From positions 1-53,292 of the IMG/VR virus record IMGVR_UViG_3300020442_000769: a stretch of DNA of 53,292 nt. One strand, 5' to 3'. Positions 17,658 to 26,045 of the stretch are shown in pieces. The notes below the pieces were generated by a model, which was not told the DNA's origin, did not search any database, and worked only from the letters and a program-made list of their open reading frames with translations. Made by a program: the position numbers and the translations under genes. Origin of the DNA: a virus. The number at the start of each line of letters is the position of its first letter. Positions within the stretch are counted from its first letter, which is position 1.

Positions 17658-18626
17658 ATGGCAACATTAGCAGAAATTCGTGCAAAACTTAAAGAGCAAG
17701 AAGCAAATACTGGCGGCAATCGTTCGTCAGGCGGTGACAACGCAATTTACCCATTTTGGAATATGAAAGAAGGACAGACTGCAACAGTCCGTTTTCTTCC
17801 TGATGGCGATGAATCCAATACATTTTTCTGGCAGGAACGTTTATTAATTAAACTTCCATTTGCTGGAATCAAAGGCGAGACAGACTCTCGTCCAGTACAG
17901 GTACAAGTACCTTGTATGGAAATGTATGGTGAAACTTGTCCAGTACTTTCAGAAGTACGTGGATGGTTTAAGGATCCAAAGTTAGAAGATATGGGTAGAA
18001 AGTATTGGAAGAAACGTTCTTACGTATTCCAAGGCTTTGTAACTGACAATCCTTTAACAGAGGATTCAACTCCAGATAATCCAATTAGAAGATTTATCAT
18101 TGGTCCACAAATCTTTCAAATCATTAAAGGTGCTTTGATGGATCCGGACATGAATGAATTGCCTACAGATTATACTGCGGGTGTAGACTTTAGACTTACT
18201 AAAAATTCAAAAGGTGGATATGCAGATTATTCAACTTCAACTTGGGCACGTAGAGAACGTGCATTAAATGAAGATGAGTATAAAGCAATTGAAACTAATG
18301 GATTGTATAACTTATCTGACTACTTACCTAAGAAGCCAGGTGACGTTGAAGTAGAAGTCATTAAAAAGATGTTTGAAGCATCAGTTGATGGTGAAGCATA
18401 TGACATGGACGCATTTGGTCAATATTTCCGTCCAGCAGGTATGGCTTCAAGAACTGGTGATCCAGTAAAGGCATCTACTCCACAACCAGCAAAGGTTGAG
18501 GAGACGGTAGTAGCAAAAACAGAAGAAGAAACTGTAAAAGTTTCAGAACCTGTTGCAGAGTCTAAACCAGCAGACAATAACAAGGCGGAAGACATTCTAG
18601 CAATGATCCGTTCTAGACAGCAGTAA
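17658..18626 (+). CDS. 32: Single-stranded DNA-binding protein gp32
   Basis: The start at 17658 (MATLAEIRAKLKEQ) is fixed by AGGAGG; an upstream in-frame ATG lacks a site. The 322-aa protein has the N-terminal cooperativity helix with basic residues, an OB core (FWNMKEGQTATVRFLPDGD, then KKRSYVFQGFV) and a Cys cluster around residues 77-87 (VPCMEMYGETCPV) that should hold the zinc. The C-terminal tail is acidic and ends in EDILAMIRSRQQ, used in T4 to contact replication and recombination partners. It coats single-stranded DNA for replication and UvsX recombination. Confidence 0.93.
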   Translation: MATLAEIRAKLKEQEANTGGNRSSGGDNAIYPFWNMKEGQTATVRFLPDGDESNTFFWQERLLIKLPFAGIKGETDSRPVQVQVPCMEMYGETCPVLSEVRGWFKDPKLEDMGRKYWKKRSYVFQGFVTDNPLTEDSTPDNPIRRFIIGPQIFQIIKGALMDPDMNELPTDYTAGVDFRLTKNSKGGYADYSTSTWARRERALNEDEYKAIETNGLYNLSDYLPKKPGDVEVEVIKKMFEASVDGEAYDMDAFGQYFRPAGMASRTGDPVKASTPQPAKVEETVVAKTEEETVKVSEPVAESKPADNNKAEDILAMIRSRQQ

Positions 18627-18632
18627 TATATC

Positions 18633-18664
18633 TGGGGTGTGTGTCAAAAGCACACCCCATTTTA
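18633..18664 (+). terminator. Intrinsic terminator after gp32
   Basis: TGGGGTGTG pairs with CACACCCCA (9 bp, 9-base loop), followed by TTTTA. It lets gp32 be produced independently of uvsX. Confidence 0.8.
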
Positions 18665-18682
18665 TTAGATTAAGGAGTAACA

Positions 18683-19747
18683 ATGGCGAGCAAAGCATTT
18701 GACGTTTCTAAGTTTCGTAAAAACTTAACTAAATCAATCACAGGTATGAGTGCAGGATTTAACGATCCTACTGATTGGATTAGTACAGGTAACTATGCAC
18801 TCAACTATCTTGTGTCAGGTGATTTCCACAAAGGTGTACCTTTAGGTAAGGTAACTGTATTTGCAGGAGAGTCTGGCTCAGGTAAGTCTTATTTTTGTGC
18901 AGGTAACATTGTAAAGGCGGCACAGGAACAAGGTATATTTGTTGTACTAATTGATTCTGAGAACGCACTAGATGAACAATGGCTACAAGCACTTGATGTA
19001 GACACAGGCGAAGACAAACTTCTTAAACTTAATATGTCAATGATTGATGATGTTGCTAAAACAGTATCAACATTTATGACAGACTACAAAGCAATGAATG
19101 AGGAAGAACGTCCTAAAGTATTGTTTGTAATTGATAGTTTAGGTATGTTACTTACTCCAACAGATGTTGATCAGTTTACAAAAGGTGATATGAAAGGTGA
19201 CATGGGTAGAAAGCCTAAGGCACTAACGGCACTTGTAAGAAACTGTGTTAATATGTTTGGTAGTCATAACGTAGGACTAGTAGCAACTAACCATACGTAT
19301 GCATCGCAAGATATGTTTGATCCAGATGATAAGATATCAGGTGGTCAAGGATTTATCTATGCATCTTCAATTGTTGTAGCAATGAAAAAACTAAAACTAA
19401 AAGAAGATGAAGATGGTAAAAAGGTAACTGATGTAAGAGGTATTAGAGCCGCTTGTAAAGTTATGAAGACAAGATATGCTAAACCTTTTGAAGGTGTACA
19501 AGTTAAGATTCCATATGAAACAGGAATGAATCCTTACAGTGGACTTGTTGACTTGTTCGAAAAGAAAGGTTTGTTAAAGCAAGAAGGTAACAGATTAAAG
19601 TATGTTGATACAAAAGGTCAAGAACACAAAGAATATCGTAAAGATTGGGATGGTGAAAAACTTGATTTTATTATCAAAGACTCTGCTGAAGCACTTGCTG
19701 ATACAGGCAAAGTCGAAACTGAGGTAGTAGAAACAAGTGATGAATAA
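18683..19747 (+). CDS. uvsX: UvsX RecA-like recombinase
   Basis: This 354-aa protein has Walker A GESGSGKS (residues 62-69), a RecA-type Walker B (KVLFVIDSLGML), the DNA-binding loop region around TKGDMKGDMGRKPKAL and GLVATNHTYASQ. UvsX forms filaments on gp32-coated DNA with the help of UvsY and drives recombination-dependent replication. An AAGGAG site lies ahead of the ATG. It is followed by the acidic gene and uvsY, so the recombination genes are clustered more tightly than in T4. Confidence 0.94.
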   Translation: MASKAFDVSKFRKNLTKSITGMSAGFNDPTDWISTGNYALNYLVSGDFHKGVPLGKVTVFAGESGSGKSYFCAGNIVKAAQEQGIFVVLIDSENALDEQWLQALDVDTGEDKLLKLNMSMIDDVAKTVSTFMTDYKAMNEEERPKVLFVIDSLGMLLTPTDVDQFTKGDMKGDMGRKPKALTALVRNCVNMFGSHNVGLVATNHTYASQDMFDPDDKISGGQGFIYASSIVVAMKKLKLKEDEDGKKVTDVRGIRAACKVMKTRYAKPFEGVQVKIPYETGMNPYSGLVDLFEKKGLLKQEGNRLKYVDTKGQEHKEYRKDWDGEKLDFIIKDSAEALADTGKVETEVVETSDE

Positions 19748-19749
19748 AA

Positions 19750-19757
19750 TATAAATA
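19750..19757 (+). promoter_or_regulatory. T4-type late promoter before the acidic gene and uvsY
   Basis: A perfect TATAAATA lies 2 bases after the uvsX stop and 27 bases before the next ATG, which has an AAGGAG site. It gives the acidic gene and uvsY late expression. Confidence 0.65.
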
Positions 19758-19784
19758 TCCATTGGATATAAGGAGTCACAGACT

Positions 19785-20027
19785 ATGGAATCAGGATCGC
19801 AAATAATTGAAATTTGGCAGGTGTTTAAAGAATACATCGATAAGAAAAATATCGAGACAGTTGCCGAAAGGTTTGTTGATGTTTGTGCTGACTTTGGCAC
19901 ATCAGATGAATCTTTTAGAGAAGCCTTAGGGTCTGATAGTCAATTGGATAAAGCAATTGGTTATTATCTGGAAGAGGATATTGATGATGACGATTATGGT
20001 ACAAGCGAAGATGATGATTGGGATTAA
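19785..20027 (+). CDS. Small acidic protein between uvsX and uvsY
   Basis: This 80-aa protein has a helical N-terminus (IIEIWQVFKEYIDKKNIETV) and a very acidic tail (EEDIDDDDYGTSEDDDWD). Proteins of this form lie next to recombination genes in other marine T4-like phages, but I know no function. The acidic tail could mimic DNA or dock onto a basic partner such as UvsY. The start has an AAGGAG site and a late promoter ahead of it. Confidence 0.7.
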   Translation: MESGSQIIEIWQVFKEYIDKKNIETVAERFVDVCADFGTSDESFREALGSDSQLDKAIGYYLEEDIDDDDYGTSEDDDWD

Positions 20028-20029
20028 AC

Positions 20030-20485
20030 ATGGGATGGTATTCTAAAATTGCTAAAGATATTAGTTCAATACCAAATGCAATTGATTATTACGAAACTGA
20101 ACTAGAAGACGCAAAGAAAGAATGTAAAATCTATGGTAACATAGAAAAAGCATCTGCTCAAATGCCTGGACTAGTTGAACACCGTTTTAATCAATTACAA
20201 GAACTAGAAGCAATATTAGAATACCTGAACATTGAATTACGCCGATTAAGAAGTACATTTTTCAAAAAATATTTAGAAAACTATCAACGTGCTTTATCCA
20301 GCAGAGACGTTGAAAAATATGTTGACGGTGAACAAGATGTTGTCGACATGGAAAAGATCATAAACGAATTTGCCTTAATGAGAAATAAATGGTTAGGTAT
20401 CACAAAAGGACTTGATCAAAAACAATGGCAGATAACTAATATTGTAAAACTTCGTGTTGCTGGCATGGAAGACGCAAGTTTATAA
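20030..20485 (+). CDS. uvsY: UvsY recombination mediator
   Basis: I start at the ATG at 20030 (MGWYSKIAKDISSIPNAIDY). The 151-aa all-helical protein carries LVEHRFNQLQELEAILEYLN and a KWLGITKGLDQKQWQITNIV block, the marine-phage UvsY form that ends in VKLRVAGMEDASL. UvsY forms a ring that helps UvsX displace gp32 from single-stranded DNA. The position two genes after uvsX supports it; similarity to T4 UvsY itself is weak. Confidence 0.78.
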   Translation: MGWYSKIAKDISSIPNAIDYYETELEDAKKECKIYGNIEKASAQMPGLVEHRFNQLQELEAILEYLNIELRRLRSTFFKKYLENYQRALSSRDVEKYVDGEQDVVDMEKIINEFALMRNKWLGITKGLDQKQWQITNIVKLRVAGMEDASL

Positions 20486-20513
20486 TATTTCAAACATAAC
20501 TAACGGAGCAAAT

Positions 20514-21116
20514 ATGACAGAAGGATTTAAAATCCCATTAACAACCTTTAAGGTTAGAGAAGGTGATGTTGTATTAGAAGATGGTTGCAGTTTTGATGAA
20601 GGCAAGTGGACTGAAAAAACTACAGACGATTACTTCAAAGGTAAACGTGTAGTATTGTTTAGTCTACCTGGAGCCTTTACTCCAACTTGTACTAGTACAC
20701 AACTTCCTAGTTTTGAAGAGAACTATAATACAATCAAAGACTTAAACATTGATGAAGTGTATTGTTGTTCAGTAAACGACACATTCGTAATGAATGCTTG
20801 GGCGGAAGTACTAAAGATTAAAAATGTAAAAGTTATTCCAGATGGTAGTGGTAACTTTACAAGATTTATGGGTATGCTTATAGGCAAAAACCATAGAGGC
20901 TTTGGTAACCGTTCATGGAGATATATGTGTGTTATCAATGACGGTGTTGTTGAGAAATGGTGGCAAGAGCCAGGCATCAATAACAATGGTGAAGATGATG
21001 ATCCATATATTGAAACTACTCCAGAGAATATGATGGAGTATCTAAAGTCCTCGTTCGAACCTGCGAATAGGTTAGAACAAATGAAAGTTCTAGACGAGCC
21101 AGTTGCGGTAGAATAA
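20514..21116 (+). CDS. Peroxiredoxin, Prx5/AhpC-TSA type
   Basis: The start at 20514 has an ACGGAGC site. The 200-aa protein carries the peroxidatic motif PGAFTPTCT with C59, preceded by RVVLFSLPG, and a thioredoxin-like body with YCCSVNDTFVMNAWAE. Prx5-family enzymes reduce hydrogen peroxide and organic peroxides through the active-site cysteine and an external thiol. The C-terminal ~40 residues are acidic and longer than in cellular Prx5. In a phage this should protect infected cells from oxidative stress in sunlit water. It closes the recombination cluster and precedes the glycan cassette. Confidence 0.88.
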   Translation: MTEGFKIPLTTFKVREGDVVLEDGCSFDEGKWTEKTTDDYFKGKRVVLFSLPGAFTPTCTSTQLPSFEENYNTIKDLNIDEVYCCSVNDTFVMNAWAEVLKIKNVKVIPDGSGNFTRFMGMLIGKNHRGFGNRSWRYMCVINDGVVEKWWQEPGINNNGEDDDPYIETTPENMMEYLKSSFEPANRLEQMKVLDEPVAVE

Positions 21117-21128
21117 AAACCAATACCT

Positions 21129-21136
21129 GTTAAATA
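21129..21136 (+). promoter_or_regulatory. Possible late-type promoter 5 bases from ATG
   Basis: GTTAAATA-ATACT-ATG: a weak match to the late element but with the same 5-base spacing seen at better sites, and no ribosome-binding site before the 21142 start. Confidence 0.35.
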
Positions 21137-21141
21137 ATACT

Positions 21142-21918
21142 ATGAAGTTGGTATTAGTTACAGGTGGGTTTGATCCACTACACAAAGGACATTTAGAATA
21201 TTTCAAAGCCGCAAAAAAACTTGGTGACAAGTTAATAGTTGGCGTTAATTCAGATGAATGGCTTACCCGTAAAAAAGGTAGGCCATTTATGCCCTTCCAA
21301 GATAGAATAGAAATAATAAAAAATTTAGAGATGGTAGACGGCGTCGTTGATATTCCCAATGACGATAAGTTTGATGATGCTGGTGGAGCCATTTTTAAAT
21401 TAATGTCTATTAATCCTGCTGATACAAAAATTATTGTTGCAAACGGCGGCGATAGAATAAAAGGTAACGTACCCGAAATGGATACATTCAACGATAGTAG
21501 AAACGTTGAATTTGTGTTTGGGGTAGGAGGTACAGATAAAATGAATTCTTCAAGTTGGATTTTAGACGAATGGAAAGCACCTAAGACAGAACGTAACTGG
21601 GGTTACTATCGTGTGCTACACGAAGATGGACCAACAACAAAAGTAAAAGAACTTACAGTTGACCCAGGTAAAAAATTATCAATGCAACGTCATGAAAATC
21701 GTTCAGAGTATTGGTTAGTGACTGAAGGTATTGCAACAGTATATACAATTAATATATCATCAGATGCTGAACTATTAGGCACATTTAAGAAGCATCAATC
21801 ATTAAGAATTGACGAAGGGCAATGGCATCAATTAGTAAATGAAACAGATAAGCCTGTTAAAATAGTTGAAATACAATATGGTAAAAACTGTATTGAAGAC
21901 GATATTGAAAGAAAATAA
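21142..21918 (+). CDS. Heptose-type nucleotidyltransferase fused to a sugar-isomerase cupin
   Basis: The 258-aa protein joins two domains. Residues 1-130 are a cytidylyltransferase-fold domain with HxGH (PLHKGH, H14 and H17) and VGVNSDEWL, like the C-terminal half of HldE/RfaE that makes ADP-heptose. Residues about 150-258 are a type II mannose-6-phosphate isomerase cupin (LSMQRHENRSEYWLVTEGIA, DEGQWHQLVNETDKPVKIVE). The reaction is expected to be activation of a sugar phosphate with parallel isomerisation or binding of the sugar. The kinase half of HldE is at the left edge of the window. The stop overlaps the next start by one base (TAATG). Confidence 0.85.
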   Translation: MKLVLVTGGFDPLHKGHLEYFKAAKKLGDKLIVGVNSDEWLTRKKGRPFMPFQDRIEIIKNLEMVDGVVDIPNDDKFDDAGGAIFKLMSINPADTKIIVANGGDRIKGNVPEMDTFNDSRNVEFVFGVGGTDKMNSSSWILDEWKAPKTERNWGYYRVLHEDGPTTKVKELTVDPGKKLSMQRHENRSEYWLVTEGIATVYTINISSDAELLGTFKKHQSLRIDEGQWHQLVNETDKPVKIVEIQYGKNCIEDDIERK

Positions 21919-22625
21919 TGGAGCCTACACAAGAAGAACTGTCTATACTTTCGACAGCAAAACCTTACACCATGACGAGTGGTGAAAGACTTTTACATAC
22001 TATTCGCACAGTAAGGCAACTAGATAAGAATAATATTAAAGGTGATATTGTTGAGTGCGGTGTGTGGAAAGGCGGACATCCTATTGCGGCTTATCTTGCA
22101 AATACAAATACGCAAAGACATTTTTGGTTGTATGATACATTTGATGGTATGACTATACCTACCCAACACGATTATAAAATAAAACAAAAAACAAGTTTAG
22201 ATATTGCAACTAATACTATTACATCAACTCCTGTTACCAAACTTGCAGAAAATAATCCAAAAGCAAAAAGAGGATTTGAAAATTGGTGTGCGGCCAGTTT
22301 AGAAGAAGTAAGAGGTAATGTAAATCAGTTTATTCCAAGTAATCTAACAAAGTATATCAAGGGTGATGTTGTTAATACATTACAAGATTCAAACAATAGG
22401 CCTAATAAAATTGCTCTTTTAAGACTAGATACAGACTGGTATGAAAGTACATTTGCAGAAATAATGAATCTGTATCCTAAATTAAGTGTAGGTGGTATAA
22501 TGGTTTTGGACGACTATCTTACATGGGAAGGAAGTAGAAAAGCCTTTAATGAAGTATTTGGTGATAGTTTAAAGATACATACTATTGATAACAAAGCGGT
22601 ATGGGTAGAGAAAACACATGAGTAA
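21918..22625 (+). CDS. TylF/macrocin O-methyltransferase-like protein
   Basis: This 235-aa protein shows the SAM-binding block DIVECGVWKGGHPIAAYLA, the DTFDGM turn and the metal-site strands ALLRLDTDWYEST and GGIMVLDDYLTW of the TylF family. These enzymes methylate sugar hydroxyls of glycosides. It lies in the glycan cassette between the nucleotidyltransferase and a glycosyltransferase, with a one-base overlap upstream and an 8-base overlap downstream. It should methylate the sugar product of the cassette. Confidence 0.85.
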   Translation: MEPTQEELSILSTAKPYTMTSGERLLHTIRTVRQLDKNNIKGDIVECGVWKGGHPIAAYLANTNTQRHFWLYDTFDGMTIPTQHDYKIKQKTSLDIATNTITSTPVTKLAENNPKAKRGFENWCAASLEEVRGNVNQFIPSNLTKYIKGDVVNTLQDSNNRPNKIALLRLDTDWYESTFAEIMNLYPKLSVGGIMVLDDYLTWEGSRKAFNEVFGDSLKIHTIDNKAVWVEKTHE

Positions 22626-23313
22626 TAAAATATTTGTAGGTTATGATACTAGAGAAGATATAGCATACCAAGTATGTGAACACAGTATCAAACGTTATAA
22701 TAACGATGCAGAAGTTATTCCATTAATACAAAAAGATCTAAGACAGTCAAAAATTTATTGGCGTGAACTTGATAAACTTGCATCAACAGAATTTACATTC
22801 ACTAGATTTTTAATTCCACATCTAATGAACTATAAAGGTTGGGCATTATTTTGTGATAGTGATATTGTATTTTTAGAAGATGTAGACAATCTATTTGCTC
22901 TTGCAGATGATAGTAAAGCAGTGATGGTTGTGCAACATGATTACAAACCTAAACCAGGAATGAAAATGGACGGACAAGTACAAACTGTTTATCCAAGAAA
23001 GAACTGGTCAAGTGTAATACTTTGGAACTGCGGACATCCATCAAATGAAAAAGTAACAGTCGATAGTGTAAACAATCCTAATTATGATGGTGCATACTTT
23101 CATAGATTCAGTTGGTTGAAAGATGAAGAAATAGGTGTGCTACCATGTGATTGGAATTGGTTAGTAGGTTGGTACAAAGAAGGTGACGGTAAACCTCGTG
23201 CATTACATTATACAGAAGGCGGACCATGGTTTAAAAATTATAGAAACTGTGAACTTGCTAGTGCTTGGAAAGATTGTTTATATTCAATGATGGAGAACAA
23301 AGATGCCGAATGA
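22618..23313 (+). CDS. DxD glycosyltransferase-like protein
   Basis: This 231-aa protein begins KIFVGYDTREDIAYQVCEHS and has a metal-binding DSD (residues 80-82) in LFCDSDIVFLEDV, the layout of GT-A fold, GT8-like transferases. The C-terminal part has a HYTEGGPWF segment, which in this type closes the active site. It should transfer a sugar from a nucleotide donor. It overlaps both neighbours by 8-11 bases. Confidence 0.82.
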   Translation: MSNKIFVGYDTREDIAYQVCEHSIKRYNNDAEVIPLIQKDLRQSKIYWRELDKLASTEFTFTRFLIPHLMNYKGWALFCDSDIVFLEDVDNLFALADDSKAVMVVQHDYKPKPGMKMDGQVQTVYPRKNWSSVILWNCGHPSNEKVTVDSVNNPNYDGAYFHRFSWLKDEEIGVLPCDWNWLVGWYKEGDGKPRALHYTEGGPWFKNYRNCELASAWKDCLYSMMENKDAE

Positions 23314-24307
23314 TTATTATGGCGAATGGGATCCAAGAGAATTGAGGCCTGAATTGAAAGAAACAATAGACAAAATATTATACAGTATTGCTACACAGAG
23401 CAACACACACGCCATCGAAGCAATACAAGACGTAATGGATTCAGTTAAGAATCCTAATTTAATTTGTATTGATAGCGGAATTAAAAAAGTAGAAAAGAAA
23501 GTAAAAGGTTCTTTTGGTATTGTTGATTCTTTTATAATGGGAATGGCACTAGGTAGTGGAGGAAAATATATTCGTGCAGATGATGTAAATGATTATTGGG
23601 ATCATCCTGCACCTTTTCTTGTACGTGGGTTAGGTAAACAAAAAATTATTAAAGAATGTATTGCACGTGGCAAAGATTTTTATTTTATGGACACAGGTTA
23701 CTTAGGTAACAATCCAAGTCCACGTAATCCCAACGGTAAAAAAATTACACATAGAATTGTAAAAAATGCTTTACAAAATCTTCATATGCCAGACAGAGAT
23801 GCTGAAGGCAGTGATAAGCATTACGGTAGTGGAAGATGGAATAGTTTAGGAATACAATTAAAGGATTGGTACCCAGGAAGTAAAATTTTAATTGTTCCAC
23901 CAAGTCAAAAAGTAATGAAATACTTTGAACAAGACTTAGATTTATGGATTGAAGAAACTGTTAAAACTTTAAAAATGCATACTAAACGTCCTATTAAAAT
24001 ACGTAAGAAACCTAGTAGAGAAGATAGGGTAAGCATTAACACACTCGAGCAAGAACTTGCAAACGATGTACATTGTTTGGTAACTTATAATAGTATTGCC
24101 GCACTAGAGGCAATGGTATATGGCAAACCAGCGATAGTGTTAGGTCCTAATTGTGCTCAAGACGTTTGTGAGAAAAGTTTAGGTAGAGTAGAATTTGCAG
24201 AACATCCAGGACGTAAATCATTAACGTATCTATGTCGCTACCTATCTAATAACCAATTTACATATGAAGAAATGTTAAGTGGATATGCTTGGAGTGTTTT
24301 AAAATGA
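23303..24307 (+). CDS. Capsule-transferase-like protein, first of three related copies
   Basis: This 334-aa protein has a C-terminal half like capsule or teichoic polysaccharide transferases with a GT-B type fold: ILIVPPSQKVMKYF, RPIKIRKKPSRED, then HCLVTYNSIAALEAMVYGKP. In this form the two other paralogues carry RPHP; here the same place reads RKKP. It shares a trailing FTYEEMLSGYAW segment with the paralogues at 24304 and 26035. It overlaps the next gene by ATGA. The donor and acceptor are unknown. Confidence 0.68.
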   Translation: MPNDYYGEWDPRELRPELKETIDKILYSIATQSNTHAIEAIQDVMDSVKNPNLICIDSGIKKVEKKVKGSFGIVDSFIMGMALGSGGKYIRADDVNDYWDHPAPFLVRGLGKQKIIKECIARGKDFYFMDTGYLGNNPSPRNPNGKKITHRIVKNALQNLHMPDRDAEGSDKHYGSGRWNSLGIQLKDWYPGSKILIVPPSQKVMKYFEQDLDLWIEETVKTLKMHTKRPIKIRKKPSREDRVSINTLEQELANDVHCLVTYNSIAALEAMVYGKPAIVLGPNCAQDVCEKSLGRVEFAEHPGRKSLTYLCRYLSNNQFTYEEMLSGYAWSVLK

Positions 24308-25233
24308 GAGTAATTGCTTACGCAAAAGTTATACCGCCAGGGAAGGCACTGAAACCTTCAAAAGAAAATCATAAGTATGAAATCTTAAAAAATTTTATTG
24401 AAGGCGTTAGAGTAAACGGCGATAACGGTTTACTATATGAAGGCTTTGATTTGATGTCTTGTGATGTTGCAGTAATGCAAGGTTGGATGCACGATAAAAG
24501 CGATCATGTACCACACATTAATTTGCGTAGACAAATAGCATCTAATACACATAACAAAATGTTTATTACTGCTGATGCTAATTTATTTCTATATAAAGCA
24601 AGACAAAACGCACCACATCATTATTTAAGATACAGTTTTAACGGTGTGTTCCAAAACACAGGATTGTATTGTAATGACGAGCCAGGTGAAGAAAACTGGC
24701 AAAAGATACAACGTGACTTAGGTGTTGTGCTTAAGAACTGGGACTTTCAAAATAGAGAAAATATTCTGCTGTGCCTACAGCGGAATGGTGGTTGGAGTAT
24801 GAAAGGCAAAGACGTTGTTAATTGGGCAAATGAAAAAATTGCACAAATAAGACAATATACAAATAGACCTATCATTGTTAGACCACACCCAGGAGATAAA
24901 AAAGCACCACAGTATGTTAAAGGTATACAAGGCAAAGATGTTAGAATAAGTCAACACACGTTTATAGAACATGACCTAGCAAACGCATATTGTACAATAG
25001 GATTTAATAGTAGTCCACTAGTTGCAAGTGCAATTGAAGGCGTTCCTATTATTTGTGAAGATCCAAAAGCAAGTCAAGTTGAAGAAGTTTCACATCACAG
25101 AATAGATCAAATAACACAACTAAGACCATGGGACAGAGAAAAATGGATACGTAAAATTGCACAATGTCATTGGAGTTTTACTGACCTACGTAGTGGTGCT
25201 TGTTGGCAACATATGAAGAGATTTGTAAAATGA
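24304..25233 (+). CDS. Capsule-transferase-like protein, second copy
   Basis: I place the start at 24304, where ATGA overlaps the previous stop; the protein is then 309 aa. The C-terminal half carries RPIIVRPHPGDKKAPQYV and CTIGFNSSPLVASAIEGVPI, the layout of the donor-binding half of capsule polysaccharide and CDP-glycerol-type transferases. It ends in WSFTDLRSGACWQHM, which aligns with the tails of its two paralogues. The next gene again overlaps by ATGA at 25230. Confidence 0.7.
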   Translation: MRVIAYAKVIPPGKALKPSKENHKYEILKNFIEGVRVNGDNGLLYEGFDLMSCDVAVMQGWMHDKSDHVPHINLRRQIASNTHNKMFITADANLFLYKARQNAPHHYLRYSFNGVFQNTGLYCNDEPGEENWQKIQRDLGVVLKNWDFQNRENILLCLQRNGGWSMKGKDVVNWANEKIAQIRQYTNRPIIVRPHPGDKKAPQYVKGIQGKDVRISQHTFIEHDLANAYCTIGFNSSPLVASAIEGVPIICEDPKASQVEEVSHHRIDQITQLRPWDREKWIRKIAQCHWSFTDLRSGACWQHMKRFVK

Positions 25234-26045
25234 ATATAACAGTAATAACTACTTTCCATGAACCAGGCATGGTACAATATGGACAAAGATTTATTGATAG
25301 TTTTCAACAAAGGGTTGATCCACGTGTTAAGTTAAGAGTGTATGCCGAAAATTGTAAACCTATTGTTGCTAGACCAGAACAAGTAACAGTAGTAGATGCC
25401 AAAGAAGCATTACCAGATCTTAATGCATTTAAGGAACGTTGGAAAGATGTACCTAAAGCAAACGGCACTTGTCCTTGGCCTGCAAGAAGACCACGTGATC
25501 ATCACAAGGCTTTTAAATGGGACGCAGTTAGATTTGCTAACAAAACTTATGCTGTATTCGAAGCGGCAAAAGATCCTAACACAGATATTTTAGTATGGAT
25601 GGACGCAGACACTTATGTACACAGTCCTATTACATACGGTCAGTTCAGAGCCATGTGTCCTGCAACTGTATGGTTATCATTCTTAGGCAGAAATAAAAAA
25701 TGGCCTGAGTGTGGGTTTTATCATTTAACATTAAGAACTCCTGGCAGTGATGCATTTTTAAAAGAGTTCCAACGTGTTTATGATGAAGCAGAACAAGGTA
25801 TCTTTTTAATGGAAGAATGGCATGATAGTTATGTGTTCTGGGAAGTTCTTAAAAAGATTAGAACACAGTTTCCACAAATTAAAGACTTTAGTGGACACTT
25901 GATTAACGGCGAAGGTCATCCTTTAATTAATTGTGAACTAGGACAATTTTTTGATCACCTTAAAGGTGTAAGAAAAGATGAAGGAAAAAGTAGAAGGAAG
26001 GATCTACTTAAACCAAGACCAGAGCAATATTGGAATGAAATTTAG
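25230..26045 (+). CDS. Second DxD glycosyltransferase-like protein
   Basis: The start at 25230 overlaps the previous stop (ATGA); the protein is 271 aa. It has a DAD motif (residues 125-127) in ILVWMDADTYVHSP, after a conserved DHHKAFKWDAVRF segment, and a C-terminal VFWEVLKKI region. This is the pattern of GT-A glycosyltransferases that need a divalent metal. It lies between two capsule-transferase-like paralogues, so the cassette alternates two fold types. Confidence 0.78.
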   Translation: MNITVITTFHEPGMVQYGQRFIDSFQQRVDPRVKLRVYAENCKPIVARPEQVTVVDAKEALPDLNAFKERWKDVPKANGTCPWPARRPRDHHKAFKWDAVRFANKTYAVFEAAKDPNTDILVWMDADTYVHSPITYGQFRAMCPATVWLSFLGRNKKWPECGFYHLTLRTPGSDAFLKEFQRVYDEAEQGIFLMEEWHDSYVFWEVLKKIRTQFPQIKDFSGHLINGEGHPLINCELGQFFDHLKGVRKDEGKSRRKDLLKPRPEQYWNEI

